Part shown: positions 9,931-19,154 of the stretch, piece by piece
How positions within the stretch are numbered: position 1 is the first letter of the stretch
How the letters are laid out: the number at the start of each line of letters is the position of its first letter
Assembly: GCA_019155205.2 (NCBI GenBank)
Contig: JAHNZQ020000004.1
Location: 4,997,418-5,061,417, forward strand
Length of the DNA stretch: 64,000 bases
Source of the DNA: Gracilaria vermiculophylla
Taxonomy: Eukaryota > Rhodophyta > Florideophyceae > Gracilariales > Gracilariaceae
Reading direction: 5' to 3'
Translations under genes and position numbers: made by a program
Notes under the pieces: model-generated
The model's database searches: none
The model's input: the letters and a program-made list of their open reading frames with translations, nothing else
What the model was told of the DNA's origin: nothing

Positions 9931-11982
9931 ATGGATATGAACGTACGCCCCGCTATGATGCTCCATACCTCGCCTGCTTACTGTCGCCCGGTTTCCTTGC
10001 GAGTTCCACCATGGCGGCTTGGCGCGGCTCCCTCCCCGGTTGGGCGTATAACTGCGGGCCGCTCCCCAAGTGGCGTCAGATCACTCTCCTCAGGTGCCAC
10101 AACGCGTTCAATCGCCATCCATTCAGCTTCCTACACCTTCTGCATGTTTTCTCCAACTCCGGCGCCTGCGTCGACATCCAATCCTGAGTTGTACCACACC
10201 TCGACCGGTGCACCGCTCCGTCCAGGAGAGCAGTTCGATCATCGTGCCACACGGGTCTCCGTCTCGTTCTATGATAGGCTTGTAAGTCTCCCGTGCCCCG
10301 TGGAGGATTACATCCATCACTTTGGACCGTACCTCCAGGCGATGCGATTCCGCGCTGTATCGGAGGTTACATGGAACGACCAGAAGTGGAATCGGGTGGA
10401 CGCTTCTCACGCTCACTGGCTCCACACTCCTATACACGGTGAAAACGCTCCAACTACGGTGGAACATTGCGATACTCCATATCTGAGGTGCGCCGAGGAA
10501 CGCGGGGTTCAGGCGCGACTCCAGGTACTCCATAAAAAGGAGAGTTGACACCAAAGGGCGGGGCAACCCGGCAGCATTGCCGATGGACGCTCGGCCCTCG
10601 CGGTGTTACGCTTTGATCCCCCATACGATGGCCTCGACTGGCTGAACCGAAATCTATGGGGGACGCACCTTGAGAATAAAACCCGAGTACATACCGCCTT
10701 CGGGTACTTCTATGGTGGGCATAACACGGAATTCCACGACATGCCTTCTGGGCAGCGTCCGAACTACTACCTCATGGTGATTAACTCTTGAAGGGATCAC
10801 TGGGTATCCCTGCACCTCTGCGTGGCGACACCCATCACTTTCGCATATCACACCTCCGACAATCTAGATCCATACGACTCCATAGGGCGTTTCCACATGT
10901 TGATCGCCTCGACGAAGTTCTCGGTCGGCACCCTGATGACGTATCTCCAAGCAGCAAACGAGAGCGTTACCTCCTATACTTGGTGACGTGATGGTCGCCT
11001 CTACCAGGACTCTTCGCATCAGCCGACCGCCGGACATTTGCTCTTCTTGTTGGCGTCCATTATCCGAGTCCTGCGCTCCTTTGGCATCCACAATCTTATT
11101 AAGGGCACCGCATGGAATGAGTCCGTGGCGGATACGTTGCTAAATTACAACCTGCAAGTGGCGTGGAATGACACACCGGGCTTTCTTTGGTACGATTACG
11201 GCGAAGATAAGGTCCACCCAGTCGTTAGGAGTCCCAACGGAGTCGATGACGGGCGAACCTATCCGACTTTTCTTTGTCTGGAGCCTTTTCGGGTTCCTCA
11301 GGTGCCACGGCCCCGAGTACCCGACTGTAACCTCTTGATGGAGAGCCTGGCGCATCATTCGCCCCGTCGGCTACCGGCTCCGTCCCAGGATATGGGCGCA
11401 CCTCCTGAGGTGATAACTCCGCAGCCCGCCACAAGGCCGGGTGTTCCCGCTGTGGGAGCCGCCGTGTATCCTGTGGAAGAGGACGAAATGGCTTCCGTCC
11501 CGGTACCTTCGGCCCCGGCGATGCAACCCCGACTGTGAAGTGTTCCTGAGCCTGTTCTCCAGCCTCGCCTGCGGATCGTTCCAGTTCCCGCACCGCCGTC
11601 ACCTCGGGTGTCACCGACTCCGTCCTTGGCTCTGTATACCTCCTTGGCGGAACCTGCAGGGTCCCGTCGAGAAGCCCCTATTCCACCTGGTCCGCCGTCC
11701 GCAGCTGCTTCCGTGGCGGGTGTTGCGCCGTCAACGGAGGTGGCCACTTCGGTTGCACCGTCGGGCGGATTGTCCTCTGGAGCTCTGGGTGCTGTCTTCC
11801 AGGAGTTGGTGCAGGTGTGCCTAGTGATGGGCCGTCCTGCTCCGGCTTCTACTATAGAGGCTCTGCGCGAGGTGCGTGCCTAGGTCTTAGAACTCCACAC
11901 GGCCCGGGCGGACCGAGCCTCGATTGGGGCCACTAATGAAAGCCTGGCGGAGTTTTTCCAGAGCCAAGCTCTCACGGCATAA
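9931..11982 (+). pseudogene. Antisense gene of gypsy B, possibly Ulp1/C48 protease-like
   Basis: This gene lies on the strand opposite to gag-pol. One frame runs from ATG 9931 to TAA 11980-11982 (683 codons), broken only by TGA at 10546, 10789, 10984 and 11536 and TAG at 11881. The ATG and the first roughly 150 codons recur in element A (53455 downward), also starting MDM, with many conservative replacements. Codons about 1-90 are Ser/Pro-rich and about 94-150 a conserved block (RPGEQFDHRATR, VEDYIHHFGPYLQAMRFRAV). DWLN sits at codons 236-239, VINS then HW at about 285-291 and Q at 359. His to Gln is 69 codons, close to Ulp1/C48 proteases. No catalytic Cys is evident at the expected place (TAG at 366-368 instead of CG). 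The C-terminal third is Pro/Ala-rich. Function is inferred from weak motifs; that it is or was a gene is better supported. Confidence 0.6.
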
Positions 11983-12270
11983 CCTCGCCTCGAAGCAAGG
12001 TATACGACGCGATTTAGTGACCTACAGGGGATAGAACCCTAGCGATAGGAGTGAATTTTCGGTAGCGGTGAAATAAAAGATCCTTCAGTTGGAGCAGAAG
12101 CTCCATGATCAGCAGTTTCAGTATGACTAGGCCGTACCCGCGTGCTCAACCACACGAAGTGCCGCCGCGACAGCATGCGAAAAGCAAGCAACGGCATCCT
12201 GGAGACGAAAAATAGAACTCCAGGTAGGGGATAGACTGTGGAGACGAAGAACAACTCCGGTTGGGGGCCG
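11983..12270. other. Spacer between antisense gene and pol end in gypsy B
   Basis: No frame of interest on either strand. The 3' ends of the antisense gene and of pol/chromodomain converge here, so any terminators for both transcripts would be expected in this interval. Confidence 0.4.
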
Positions 12271-12284
12271 CCTCCCCCTTTCCT
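12271..12284 (-). promoter_or_regulatory. Internal second polypurine tract after the chromodomain of B
   Basis: Minus strand TTAGGAAAGGGGGAGG, nearly identical to the tract at the 3' LTR of A (TTAGGAAAGGGGG). The same tract follows the chromodomain in element E (63779-63797). It brackets the antisense cassette together with 9427-9439. Confidence 0.6.
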
Positions 12285-12500
12285 AAACGGAAACGTCTAT
12301 GTGGAGAGGCGTTTCCGCACCAGCTTGGCGTTTTATTGCCCAAGGAAGTTTTTCGGGGTGTGTTCCAGCGGTTCTTCCGTGTCACCGTTTCAGGTGTACC
12401 CATACCAGCAGACGCAGGACAGTATTCTTGGAGGGGTTTGTCGGTGGGAGACAATATGGTCCACCGCGTAGAGGATGTCACTTTCAGGGCTCATGATAGC
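12285..12500 (-). pseudogene. Chromodomain remnant at the pol C-terminus of gypsy B
   Basis: The minus strand aligns with the chromodomain of element E (63583-63760): VDHIVSHRQTPPRIL, a CWYGYT segment, then DTEEP. An in-frame stop follows the GYT part and the last helix is altered. Chromodomains at the pol C-terminus mark chromoviruses and can direct integration to particular chromatin. Confidence 0.65.
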
Positions 12501-12639
12501 GTCTGGGGCTTCCAGCAATGGTTCACCGAAGCGGTGATGCGGATTCTAATACCCAACGGTGTCGTCACTCCTGAGGTGGTCGGATGAGGAAGTTTTGCGC
12601 ATGGTCCCTGAGGTGGGACGGCGGGCATTCCTGAGGGGC

Positions 12640-13650
12640 TAGGCGTCGAGACTTTCGTCAACCTATCACGGGATACAACGTCTCGGAGCCCATTTCCTTC
12701 AATGATGACAGTTTCCTTATAGATGACTAGGACTTTAGAAGGCCGTGAGGTGGTCTGCGCTAACTTGTGCGTGGCGTTCGGCGGTTAATCGGAGGTTTCC
12801 CCAGTTTTGTCGAGGAAAACCCCGTTACGTGTTTTCAGGTGAGAGCTTTTCATCACCTTCCGGTCGAAATCGTGTTTACATCTCCTCTGCGAGGCTTTAA
12901 GTCTCTCCTCTGCGAAGGAGAGTGCATTCACATAACATCTTAGGATGGAGCGTCTGGCTTGCGCCGCTGTTGGTTCCTAGGGCCCATCCGCCGAGTGTTC
13001 CATGGCACGTACCGCAATGACGGCACTTTGCGGAATTCGTGAGAGCACCAGGTTGAAAGCAGCGGTCCCCGTGGAGCAGCGCACCTGCAGGTTGTATGCA
13101 TACGTGAGCGGGCCGACATATGCCTCCCAATCCTTCTGGTGGTCCACGACCTGGGGCTTATGATCTTTGAGAAAGGATCAGTGATTACGAGGATAAATAG
13201 GTGCCCTCGAACCGTCTTGGGGAGAGGGCACAAAATATCCCTGATCACAAACTCCAAAGGTTCTGAAGGTGGGAACAGAGTGAGTGGTGTCCGGTGCTTC
13301 CGTATATAACCCCAAGTGGCGGCGGAAAAGTAGCAATCCTTCACCGTTTAGAAGGCGTCACTAGCCATTTTCGGCCAATTGAACTCCCTCCGCATGTTGA
13401 AATACGTCCGCGGTCTACCGGGGTGCCCGGCGAGGCGATGATAGTGCAAGAGATACAGCACCCTCGCCCTTATTTACGTCATGACCACTTTTTGGAGAGC
13501 TCCATGCAGCGGAGTGAGGCTTACAAGTGAGCCGTCCCGGTCAACACCGAATGAGGACGTTAGCATGCCCACAGTGGCGAGGGACTCCTTGCAGTACGCA
13601 TCCGTACTCTGCTCTTTCATGAACTCCGCGACGGTAATGGGGAGAACTTC
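12640..13650 (-). pseudogene. Integrase region of gypsy B, catalytic core deleted
   Basis: Minus strand. The H2C2 zinc region and the start of the core remain (PSEPLEFVIRDILCPLP, HLFILVITDPFSKI). The sequence then jumps directly to the part equivalent to VTDHQKDWDAYVGPL in element A. About 265 bp is missing, which removes the TDNGPQF Asp and the catalytic Glu. The rest, near 12.9-13.1 kb, is readable only with frameshifts (RSTGTAPFNLVLSRIP-like). No functional integrase can come from this copy. Confidence 0.75.
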
Positions 13651-13659
13651 CTTCTCCTC

Positions 13660-15979
13660 CTAAACAAGAGCCATCACGTCAGGGGATTCACCATACCTTC
13701 CTCCAGGTTCACAGCATTCCAATAATTCTCCATCGGAAGCTTCTTTCCCGTCGGCGTCTTGGATGACCAGACACAGGATGGTGTCCTCCAAGGGTGTTTT
13801 GTCTTCGCCCTCGGTTGAGATTCGCGAGAGCGCGTCCGCTGCCTGGTGTTTAATGCCAGGACGGTGGACGTTATCAAACCCGAACTCCAAGAGGCGTAGC
13901 TTCCACCTTTGCAGGCGATCGGAAGCATCTGTCAAAGACAGTATCCACCTCAATAATGCGTGGTCCGTCCTCAAGATGAAGCGCGCCTTCCAGGTATGGG
14001 CGTAAAAGCAAAACCGCCCACACGATGGCGAGACATTCGCGCTCAGAGATGGGATAATTCCGTTCCGTGGGGGTGAGGCTGCGACTCCAATATCCTATGG
14101 GTTGAAGTCCATCTCCCTGTTGCTTTTGTAGGAGGGCACATCCGACCTGGTATTTACAGGCGTCAGTGTCCAGCACCATTTGGCCGTGCCACTTCGGAAG
14201 TACCAAGATTGGTGGCTCTATTAGTCTCCTCTTCAGGTTGTTAAAGCCTTCAAACTCTTCGTCCGTCAAGATAGCCAATTACGTCGGCTTTTCTTTCTCC
14301 ACGAGGCGGTTTAACGGCGCCGCGATACGGGAGAAGTTCGGGACAAACCGCCGGAAGACATTACACAACCCCAGGAAGGAGTGGAGCTCTGTTTGGTTTG
14401 AGGGTGGGTGAGCTTCCTTGATGGAGTCTTGAGGTTTTGTGGAAACCTGTAGGTGGCCCGGGAGCACAAAATGCCCCAGATAGTCCACCGAGGACTTGAA
14501 AAAGAAATATTTTTCCAGCTTCAAAGTGAGTCCAAAATCCTTCAGGAGTTGCGGCACGTGTTTTACATGCATGAAATGCTCCTTCACGCTGTTGAAGTAT
14601 AGAATGACATCATCATTATACACCAAAGCGTACTGCCACTTCACTTTTGACAGGATTATGTGCATCGCTCGTTGGAACGTAGCGGGTGCATTCCTCGATA
14701 CAAATGGAATCCTTAGGACTCCAAAAATTCCACAGTGCAAGGTGAAAGTTCTATTATCCTCACCGGGGTCATCCATCTGAATTTGCCAGTAGTCGCTGAT
14801 AGAATCCAGCGTGAAGAAAACGGACACATTTCTTAAGGGGTCCCTTTGTTCATTTAATCAGGGTATTGGGTACGAATCGCATACCCTCACCTCGTTGAGG
14901 CGTCTATAGTCAATACAAAACCTCAAGAAGCCTTTTTTTTTTTCAAAAACACCTTCATGGAGGCCCATTCGGAATTGAAGGGCTCGGAAACGCCCTTTTT
15001 CCATCATCCGGTGGATCTCATCGCTTTCGAAATCGCGCGCATGGGGTCCGGCCCTTTTCGGGACTTGGTGTACCGGTTTCGCATTAGGTGTTAGCTGTAT
15101 CCGGTGCTTGGCCAGGCTAACCTGACCCGGGTGACGAGACCATATGTCCTCAAAGATGGATAGCATCTCCACTATTCTATGGCAATATTCTTGGAAATCT
15201 TCGTCGATTTGAAGCTTCTCCGGCGATGTGGAAGGATTACCATCCTCTGGAGCCATTGAGGTCGCTTGAGCTTCCACAGTGGCGATTGCATCGCAGTACG
15301 CAACGTCTTTGGCACGATAAAGTTGAGCCAGTCCTGCAAGGACGAGTAGTGCCAATGCGAAGATAGTTCCTTTCTGGAGCCGTAACAACGACTCTTTCAT
15401 GTTGGCAAGCACAACCCTGAAGGGAATGTTCGGTACTATTTCCATAACACCGTTCGCAATCATGGAGTGCTGCTTCGTGGTCAGGTGTGGGCTTCTTTGT
15501 AGGAATGAAGGGCCAGATGCAGAAGTCTCCCCCCAGCCCTCGACCTGACTCCTTACGGATATTTCCATACTTTTCACCAACCGGAGCTTATTCGACTGCG
15601 TCTTCTTTGGAAGATTACCCACGTGGCGAGCGTTGGCGTCCGGTCCTGGAGATGCGGACACGATACCGACAGGGACGGCGTCGTGAAAGTTCACCTTCCG
15701 CCGGCGTGGGTAGATTACACGAACATACCGACCCACAAAGGAAGTGCCCCAGATGCATTGTGCGCCCAAATCGGTTGCCACAAGGAACCACACCTTCACT
15801 TGTAGGGAGATGGACCGTAGATACAGGGATATCGCTCCGAGGATGTTCAATGCTCGACGCGACGCATCGTGCACAGTAGGGAGCTTGCCAGTCCTCAAGG
15901 AGCCGCGAGCAGACCGCGGGAGCACGTCGGCGTGCACCAGATTGGGGCCAGCTCCGGTATCAAGGATAGCGCGCACCAT
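13660..15979 (-). pseudogene. Protease-RT-RNase H region of gypsy B
   Basis: The main minus frame runs from 15979 to about 13960, with in-frame stops at 14858 (TGA) and 14279 (TAA), then a one-base shift at about 13960 into 13974-13660. Protease: VRAILDTGAGPNLVHADVL, keeping the DTG active-site triplet that A and E have lost. RT: FCIDYRRLNEV, then GYW-equivalent DYWQIQMDD, RNAPATFQRAM and YNDDVILY, so the usual YIDD/YVDD-type box reads YNDD. RNase H: LDTDACKYQVGCALL and RTDHALLRWIL. Order PR-RT-RH-IN is that of Ty3/gypsy elements. Confidence 0.85.
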
Positions 15980-16208
15980 GATGGAGGCGAGCGGGGAGCA
16001 TCATGTAGAAGCGAGCACTTTGTAATTCTCACGGTAAAGCGTGCAAACAGAATCCGCAAAGGAATCGATTGGGTCCAACGGGATTGATGGGCCCGCCGAT
16101 TCTGTGGTGACGAAGAAGACGGCTTTTCCCTTTTTCTTAAGGGGGACCCCGTGGAGCTGAGACTCGATGGTAAAAAGCCTCGCAGAGCCTTTACGTATAG
16201 CCTTGAGG

Positions 16209-16215
16209 GTTTTTT
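16209..16215 (-). promoter_or_regulatory. Candidate -1 frameshift site at the gag-pol junction of B
   Basis: Minus strand A AAA AAC, in the gag phase (CAA AAA AAC), 8 codons before the gag stop. Shifting by -1 gives the open pol frame that continues into protease. In A the same place reads GGAAAAC and in E CAGAAAACC. Confidence 0.45.
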
Positions 16216-17348
16216 TGGTTGGAGAAAAGCTGAGCTCTAGTAGGGGACGGCTTCTCTGGCTGTGCATCCAGATGCGACGTGTTCCTCTGAGGTGCAACCG
16301 GTTTGGAAACTGGCACCTGCGTTGCTAGTACAAGTGACAGTGGAATAGGCTGTACGTTCAGTGGAGCGCGGTAACCGTAGTTTCCTTGAGGGAAGGGGAT
16401 GTCGCGTTACGCAAATCGATAACTTTCGCATTTCGTTGGTGTGTCCTTCAGGTCCTGAAAGTTATTTTCCGGTTCCTGTGGGATGGCGGCCCTCATTGTG
16501 GGGGTGAGATTCGTACAATATACTGGCTCTAGAGGCAAGCAAATCCTGCAAGGTGGGGGCTTGCTTCAAGGTTTCGCCAATCGGAAGCTCCTGTAAGATC
16601 CTGCCGAGGCGTACTAAGTGGAAGACGAGGGTGTCCTCGTCCAAGACGTTTCTCCCTGAGATGAGGCATATGTGAGGGCAAGGGCCTCTTGCTCTCCCAC
16701 GAGCGTGAGGTCGTCGACCTCTTCCGAGGTGCTGCAGTCCAAAGTCAGGGTGGATGCCCGACGGGTCTTTGAAGCCGCCGGTTTGTCCGAAAGTTGGGTA
16801 TCGCTGCGACGAGTGGAATGGTAGGTATCCCCATAGGGATTGGCGAAACGCGCTAGCTCCGTATACGTGGTCTTTGGGTGCGTTGTAAGGTAATTACGCA
16901 CCCTCGCGCGTATCGAGGAAATGAGTCCCTTGACAAACAACGACTACAACCGCCGTTCGGAGTACATGTTCTAATACCGTAAGTCCTTCGTACGCAGCTT
17001 CTGTGAGAACTCCGTCTTGGTCCTTCCCGTGTTCTGCCTATAGGAGGTGACTTCAGCATCAGCATTGGCAATCATCCGGCCGTGGCGTACCTTTTCAGGA
17101 GGAAACTGACCACTTCCAGGTACGTCGTCAAGATCTCCGTTCCAGGATTACCCACAATGGTGCTCTACCACGTGAGGCACGGCTGCACCAGCGAGTGCTC
17201 TTGGCCTGTGAGGAAGAACTGAAAGCACCATACGGCGACACCTACATGGACACCATTGGTATTACACTCTGAACAGAAGCGTGTGGGAAAATTCAACATC
17301 GAGATAGCGTCTCCGCCTGAGGAGGAGTGCTTCTTCATTTGAATATGC

Positions 17349-17427
17349 TGTTGGAAAACAGATGAGCTATTTGCGCTATACTCCCTTGTGACACAGGGCG
17401 CACAGTTCACCATTTAAACTATCAACA
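17349..17427 (-). repeat. TRIM left LTR (79 bp)
   Basis: TGTTGGAAAAC...AACTATCAACA. Three mismatches to 17579-17657. Confidence 0.9.
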
Positions 17428-17563
17428 CGCCCCCTCGCCCTGTACTTACTTACAGAACGAGACCTCGGGCTTACAGTAGCCAATCTTCACTACTGCTGTA
17501 CACCTGTACAATTTCTCAGGCTCAGGTCACTTCTGGGAGTCAAACCCAGGGTCCTAACGATCA

Positions 17564-17578
17564 GCTGGGCCCATAACC
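17564..17578 (-). promoter_or_regulatory. TRIM primer-binding site, half-tRNA-iMet type
   Basis: Minus strand GGTTATGGGCCCAGC starts directly after the LTR. Its complement, GCTGGGCCCATAACC, is the anticodon arm of eukaryotic initiator tRNA-Met (CAT anticodon in loop context). Drosophila copia is the known example of priming from an internal cut of this tRNA. Confidence 0.7.
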
Positions 17579-17657
17579 TGTTGGAAAACAGATGAGCTAT
17601 TTGCGCTATACTCTCTTGTGACACAGGGCGCACAGTGCACCATTTGAACTATCAACA
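17579..17657 (-). repeat. TRIM right LTR (79 bp)
   Basis: Second copy of the 79-bp repeat, followed by the TATGC duplication. Confidence 0.9.
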
Positions 17658-18522
17658 TATGCATGCGGCGCTGGATCTTTGTGAGTCCAACAGCGACCGA
17701 CGTCTTGTAAAGAGTGGAGCGATCATTCAACCTGTAGGTGTCATAATCAACCACTTTGGTGAAGAGGTCGTTAAGCGGGACGACCTTCCCGACCATTCTG
17801 CTTTTCTCCTTGGGAGGTACACTGCCCTCCCAACTGGAGCTGTTTACGGATTCAGAGTCTGAGCTTCTCTCCGATATGGTGTCTCGATTTTTTCTTTTCC
17901 TTCTCCATTTCTTTCGGTGTCTTTCCTTTAGGTGGACCGGGTAACTGATGATACCCCCGTTGTGGTGAACCACCGGAGGAGTATCCCGTCCTTCTCTCTC
18001 TGAGTGAATTGCTTCGCGACCCATATCTTCTCCTCCTCCCCGGGGCGTCGGGTCTAGACGGTGCATAGCAGGACTCCTGAGATGGGCGCATTTCCCTACA
18101 GTAGTATCCTTTTCTCCTCATGTGTAGGGAGTGGCAGTATCCTGTCCATCTCTGCCCGCGGCCACCTTAGGTGTTGATAGAGGGAACCTATCCTATACGG
18201 AAAAATGACTTTGAAACGCCGCTGCTGAGAGCAGCTGCGCGGTCTGGGAACGAACCTCCGCACGGAAAACATCTGCGATGACCTCAAGGAAAGGGTCGAT
18301 ATCCAGCAAAACATCCACAGCACAGTGAGCGCTCTCCGTTGCGATCTACTCTACAATTAAAGGCCATCGCGCTCCGCAGTCGGCTTCAACACCTGCAGGT
18401 ATTCTTTCGACCAGCTCTTGTGAGAGCCAATCCGTAAGACGTGGAGCTAGCGACTCCAGGAGGGAGTTAGCCTCCGGGTGTTCCCGTACTTGTAGCTCCT
18501 GAGGTGGTGGCTGTGATGTCGT

Positions 18523-18536
18523 GTGTCGAGAGACCA
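18523..18536 (-). promoter_or_regulatory. Primer-binding site of gypsy B
   Basis: Minus strand TGGTCTCTCGACAC two bases after the LTR. It matches the first part of the PBS of A (TGGTCTCCCGACTT). The rest was lost in the deletion that joins the PBS to gag. Confidence 0.6.
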
Positions 18537-18538
18537 GA

Positions 18539-19092
18539 TGTGGTACTGTCAGTTCTCCTTTCGAGGTAGTAAAGCACAACGCCCGTTAGGAGTTTTTGTT
18601 GACTCCAAAGGTGCGTGTTCCTGAAGGTGGTCTCCGGTATTCGCTGTCGCGAGCCGGGGGAATTCTTGAAGGGGATCTGCAAACACCAAGCGGAGTGGGA
18701 GATTTACTGGGTGGGCAATGCTCCTACACGCGCTGCTATAATGAGACCTGGGGATCGGCGGCATAGAAACCTGAGGATGATCGACGAGAGTCTCCAGTCA
18801 GAAAAGTAGATGAAGACTCAAGGGTGCTTGTCTTTACATCACTAGAGGTGGAGCTCAACAGGCAAAATAAGTATCAAGCCGGGAGCCGGCCTCGGCGGGT
18901 CTCACTATTGTAGTAATTACCTGCATAAATTAACTAAAGTAAATATAAATTCTACGGTCCCTTAAGGATACTGTAGCGTACGTGGGCGGAATTTCGCACC
19001 TCGTGGCTCAGTTACTAAAATACGAGCTCTCCTTAGGAGTATCACGCCACAAAGCTACACCACCATGTTTCCTTAGAAGCCACTGTACTACA
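18539..19092 (-). repeat. 5' LTR of gypsy B
   Basis: 554 bp. In plus orientation it starts TGTGGTACTGTC and ends CTGTACTACA, the reverse of the family termini TGTAGTAC...GTACCACA. Confidence 0.9.
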
Positions 19093-19154
19093 GTACTTAG
19101 TTCTGTGCAAACAAGTTTTTGAAAAATGTCCAATTCATAACGATAGGACACCTA

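Larger units (their letters stand above)
17349..17657 (-). mobile_element. TRIM: 309-bp non-autonomous LTR element with 79-bp LTRs
   Basis: Two 79-bp direct repeats (17349-17427, 17579-17657) begin TGTTGG and end ATCAACA and differ at 3 positions. A 151-bp interior has no ORF. The host duplication TATGC flanks it (17344-17348 and 17658-17662). Reading the minus strand, the LTR is followed at once by a PBS complementary to initiator tRNA-Met and the far LTR is preceded by a purine-rich tract (17428-17442). Termini and half-tRNA PBS suggest copia-type machinery. It is inserted in the gag of gypsy B. Confidence 0.9.
16001..18530 (-). pseudogene. gag of gypsy B, interrupted by a TRIM
   Basis: The minus strand matches the gag of A: SQPPPQELQ...ERIPAGVEA near 18.4-18.5 kb, a basic KERHRKKWRRKRKNRD segment, then NDLFTKVVDYDTYRLNDRS up to the TRIM. 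It resumes with MKKHSSSGGDAISMLNFPTR and MFVKGLISSIRARVRNYL. The first roughly 85 codons are missing because the sequence jumps from the PBS into gag. The Cys-rich motif reads CRIC then VYC, where A and E have VHC. Several frameshifts. Gag forms the retrotransposon particle. Confidence 0.75.
8942..19092 (-). mobile_element. Ty3/gypsy chromovirus-like element B (minus strand, decayed)
   Basis: The 5' LTR is 18539-19092 and the truncated 3' LTR is 8942-9426. Between them on the minus strand lie gag, protease, RT, RNase H, integrase and a chromodomain, and on the plus strand the antisense gene 9931-11982. It carries a TRIM in gag (17349-17657), an approximately 400-bp deletion after the PBS, and an approximately 265-bp deletion in the integrase. 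The left LTR has lost about 75 bp, so no target-site duplication can be scored. Confidence 0.9.

Noticed and set aside
11355..11747. Gly/Ala-rich minus-strand ORF opposite the antisense gene of B
   Set aside because: A GC-rich shadow of the plus frame, with composition typical of complementary frames.
10546..11883. TGA read as an amino acid (recoding) in the antisense gene, since four of five internal stops are TGA
   Set aside because: The kinase (41000-41002) and the gene at 41255 end in TGA without continuing homology, and other pseudogenes here use all three stops. Mutation is simpler.
17533..17578. A real tRNA gene inside the TRIM
   Set aside because: Only an anticodon-arm stretch and a separate T-arm-like hairpin; no acceptor stem, D-arm or full cloverleaf. 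Better explained as a primer-binding site plus adjacent sequence.
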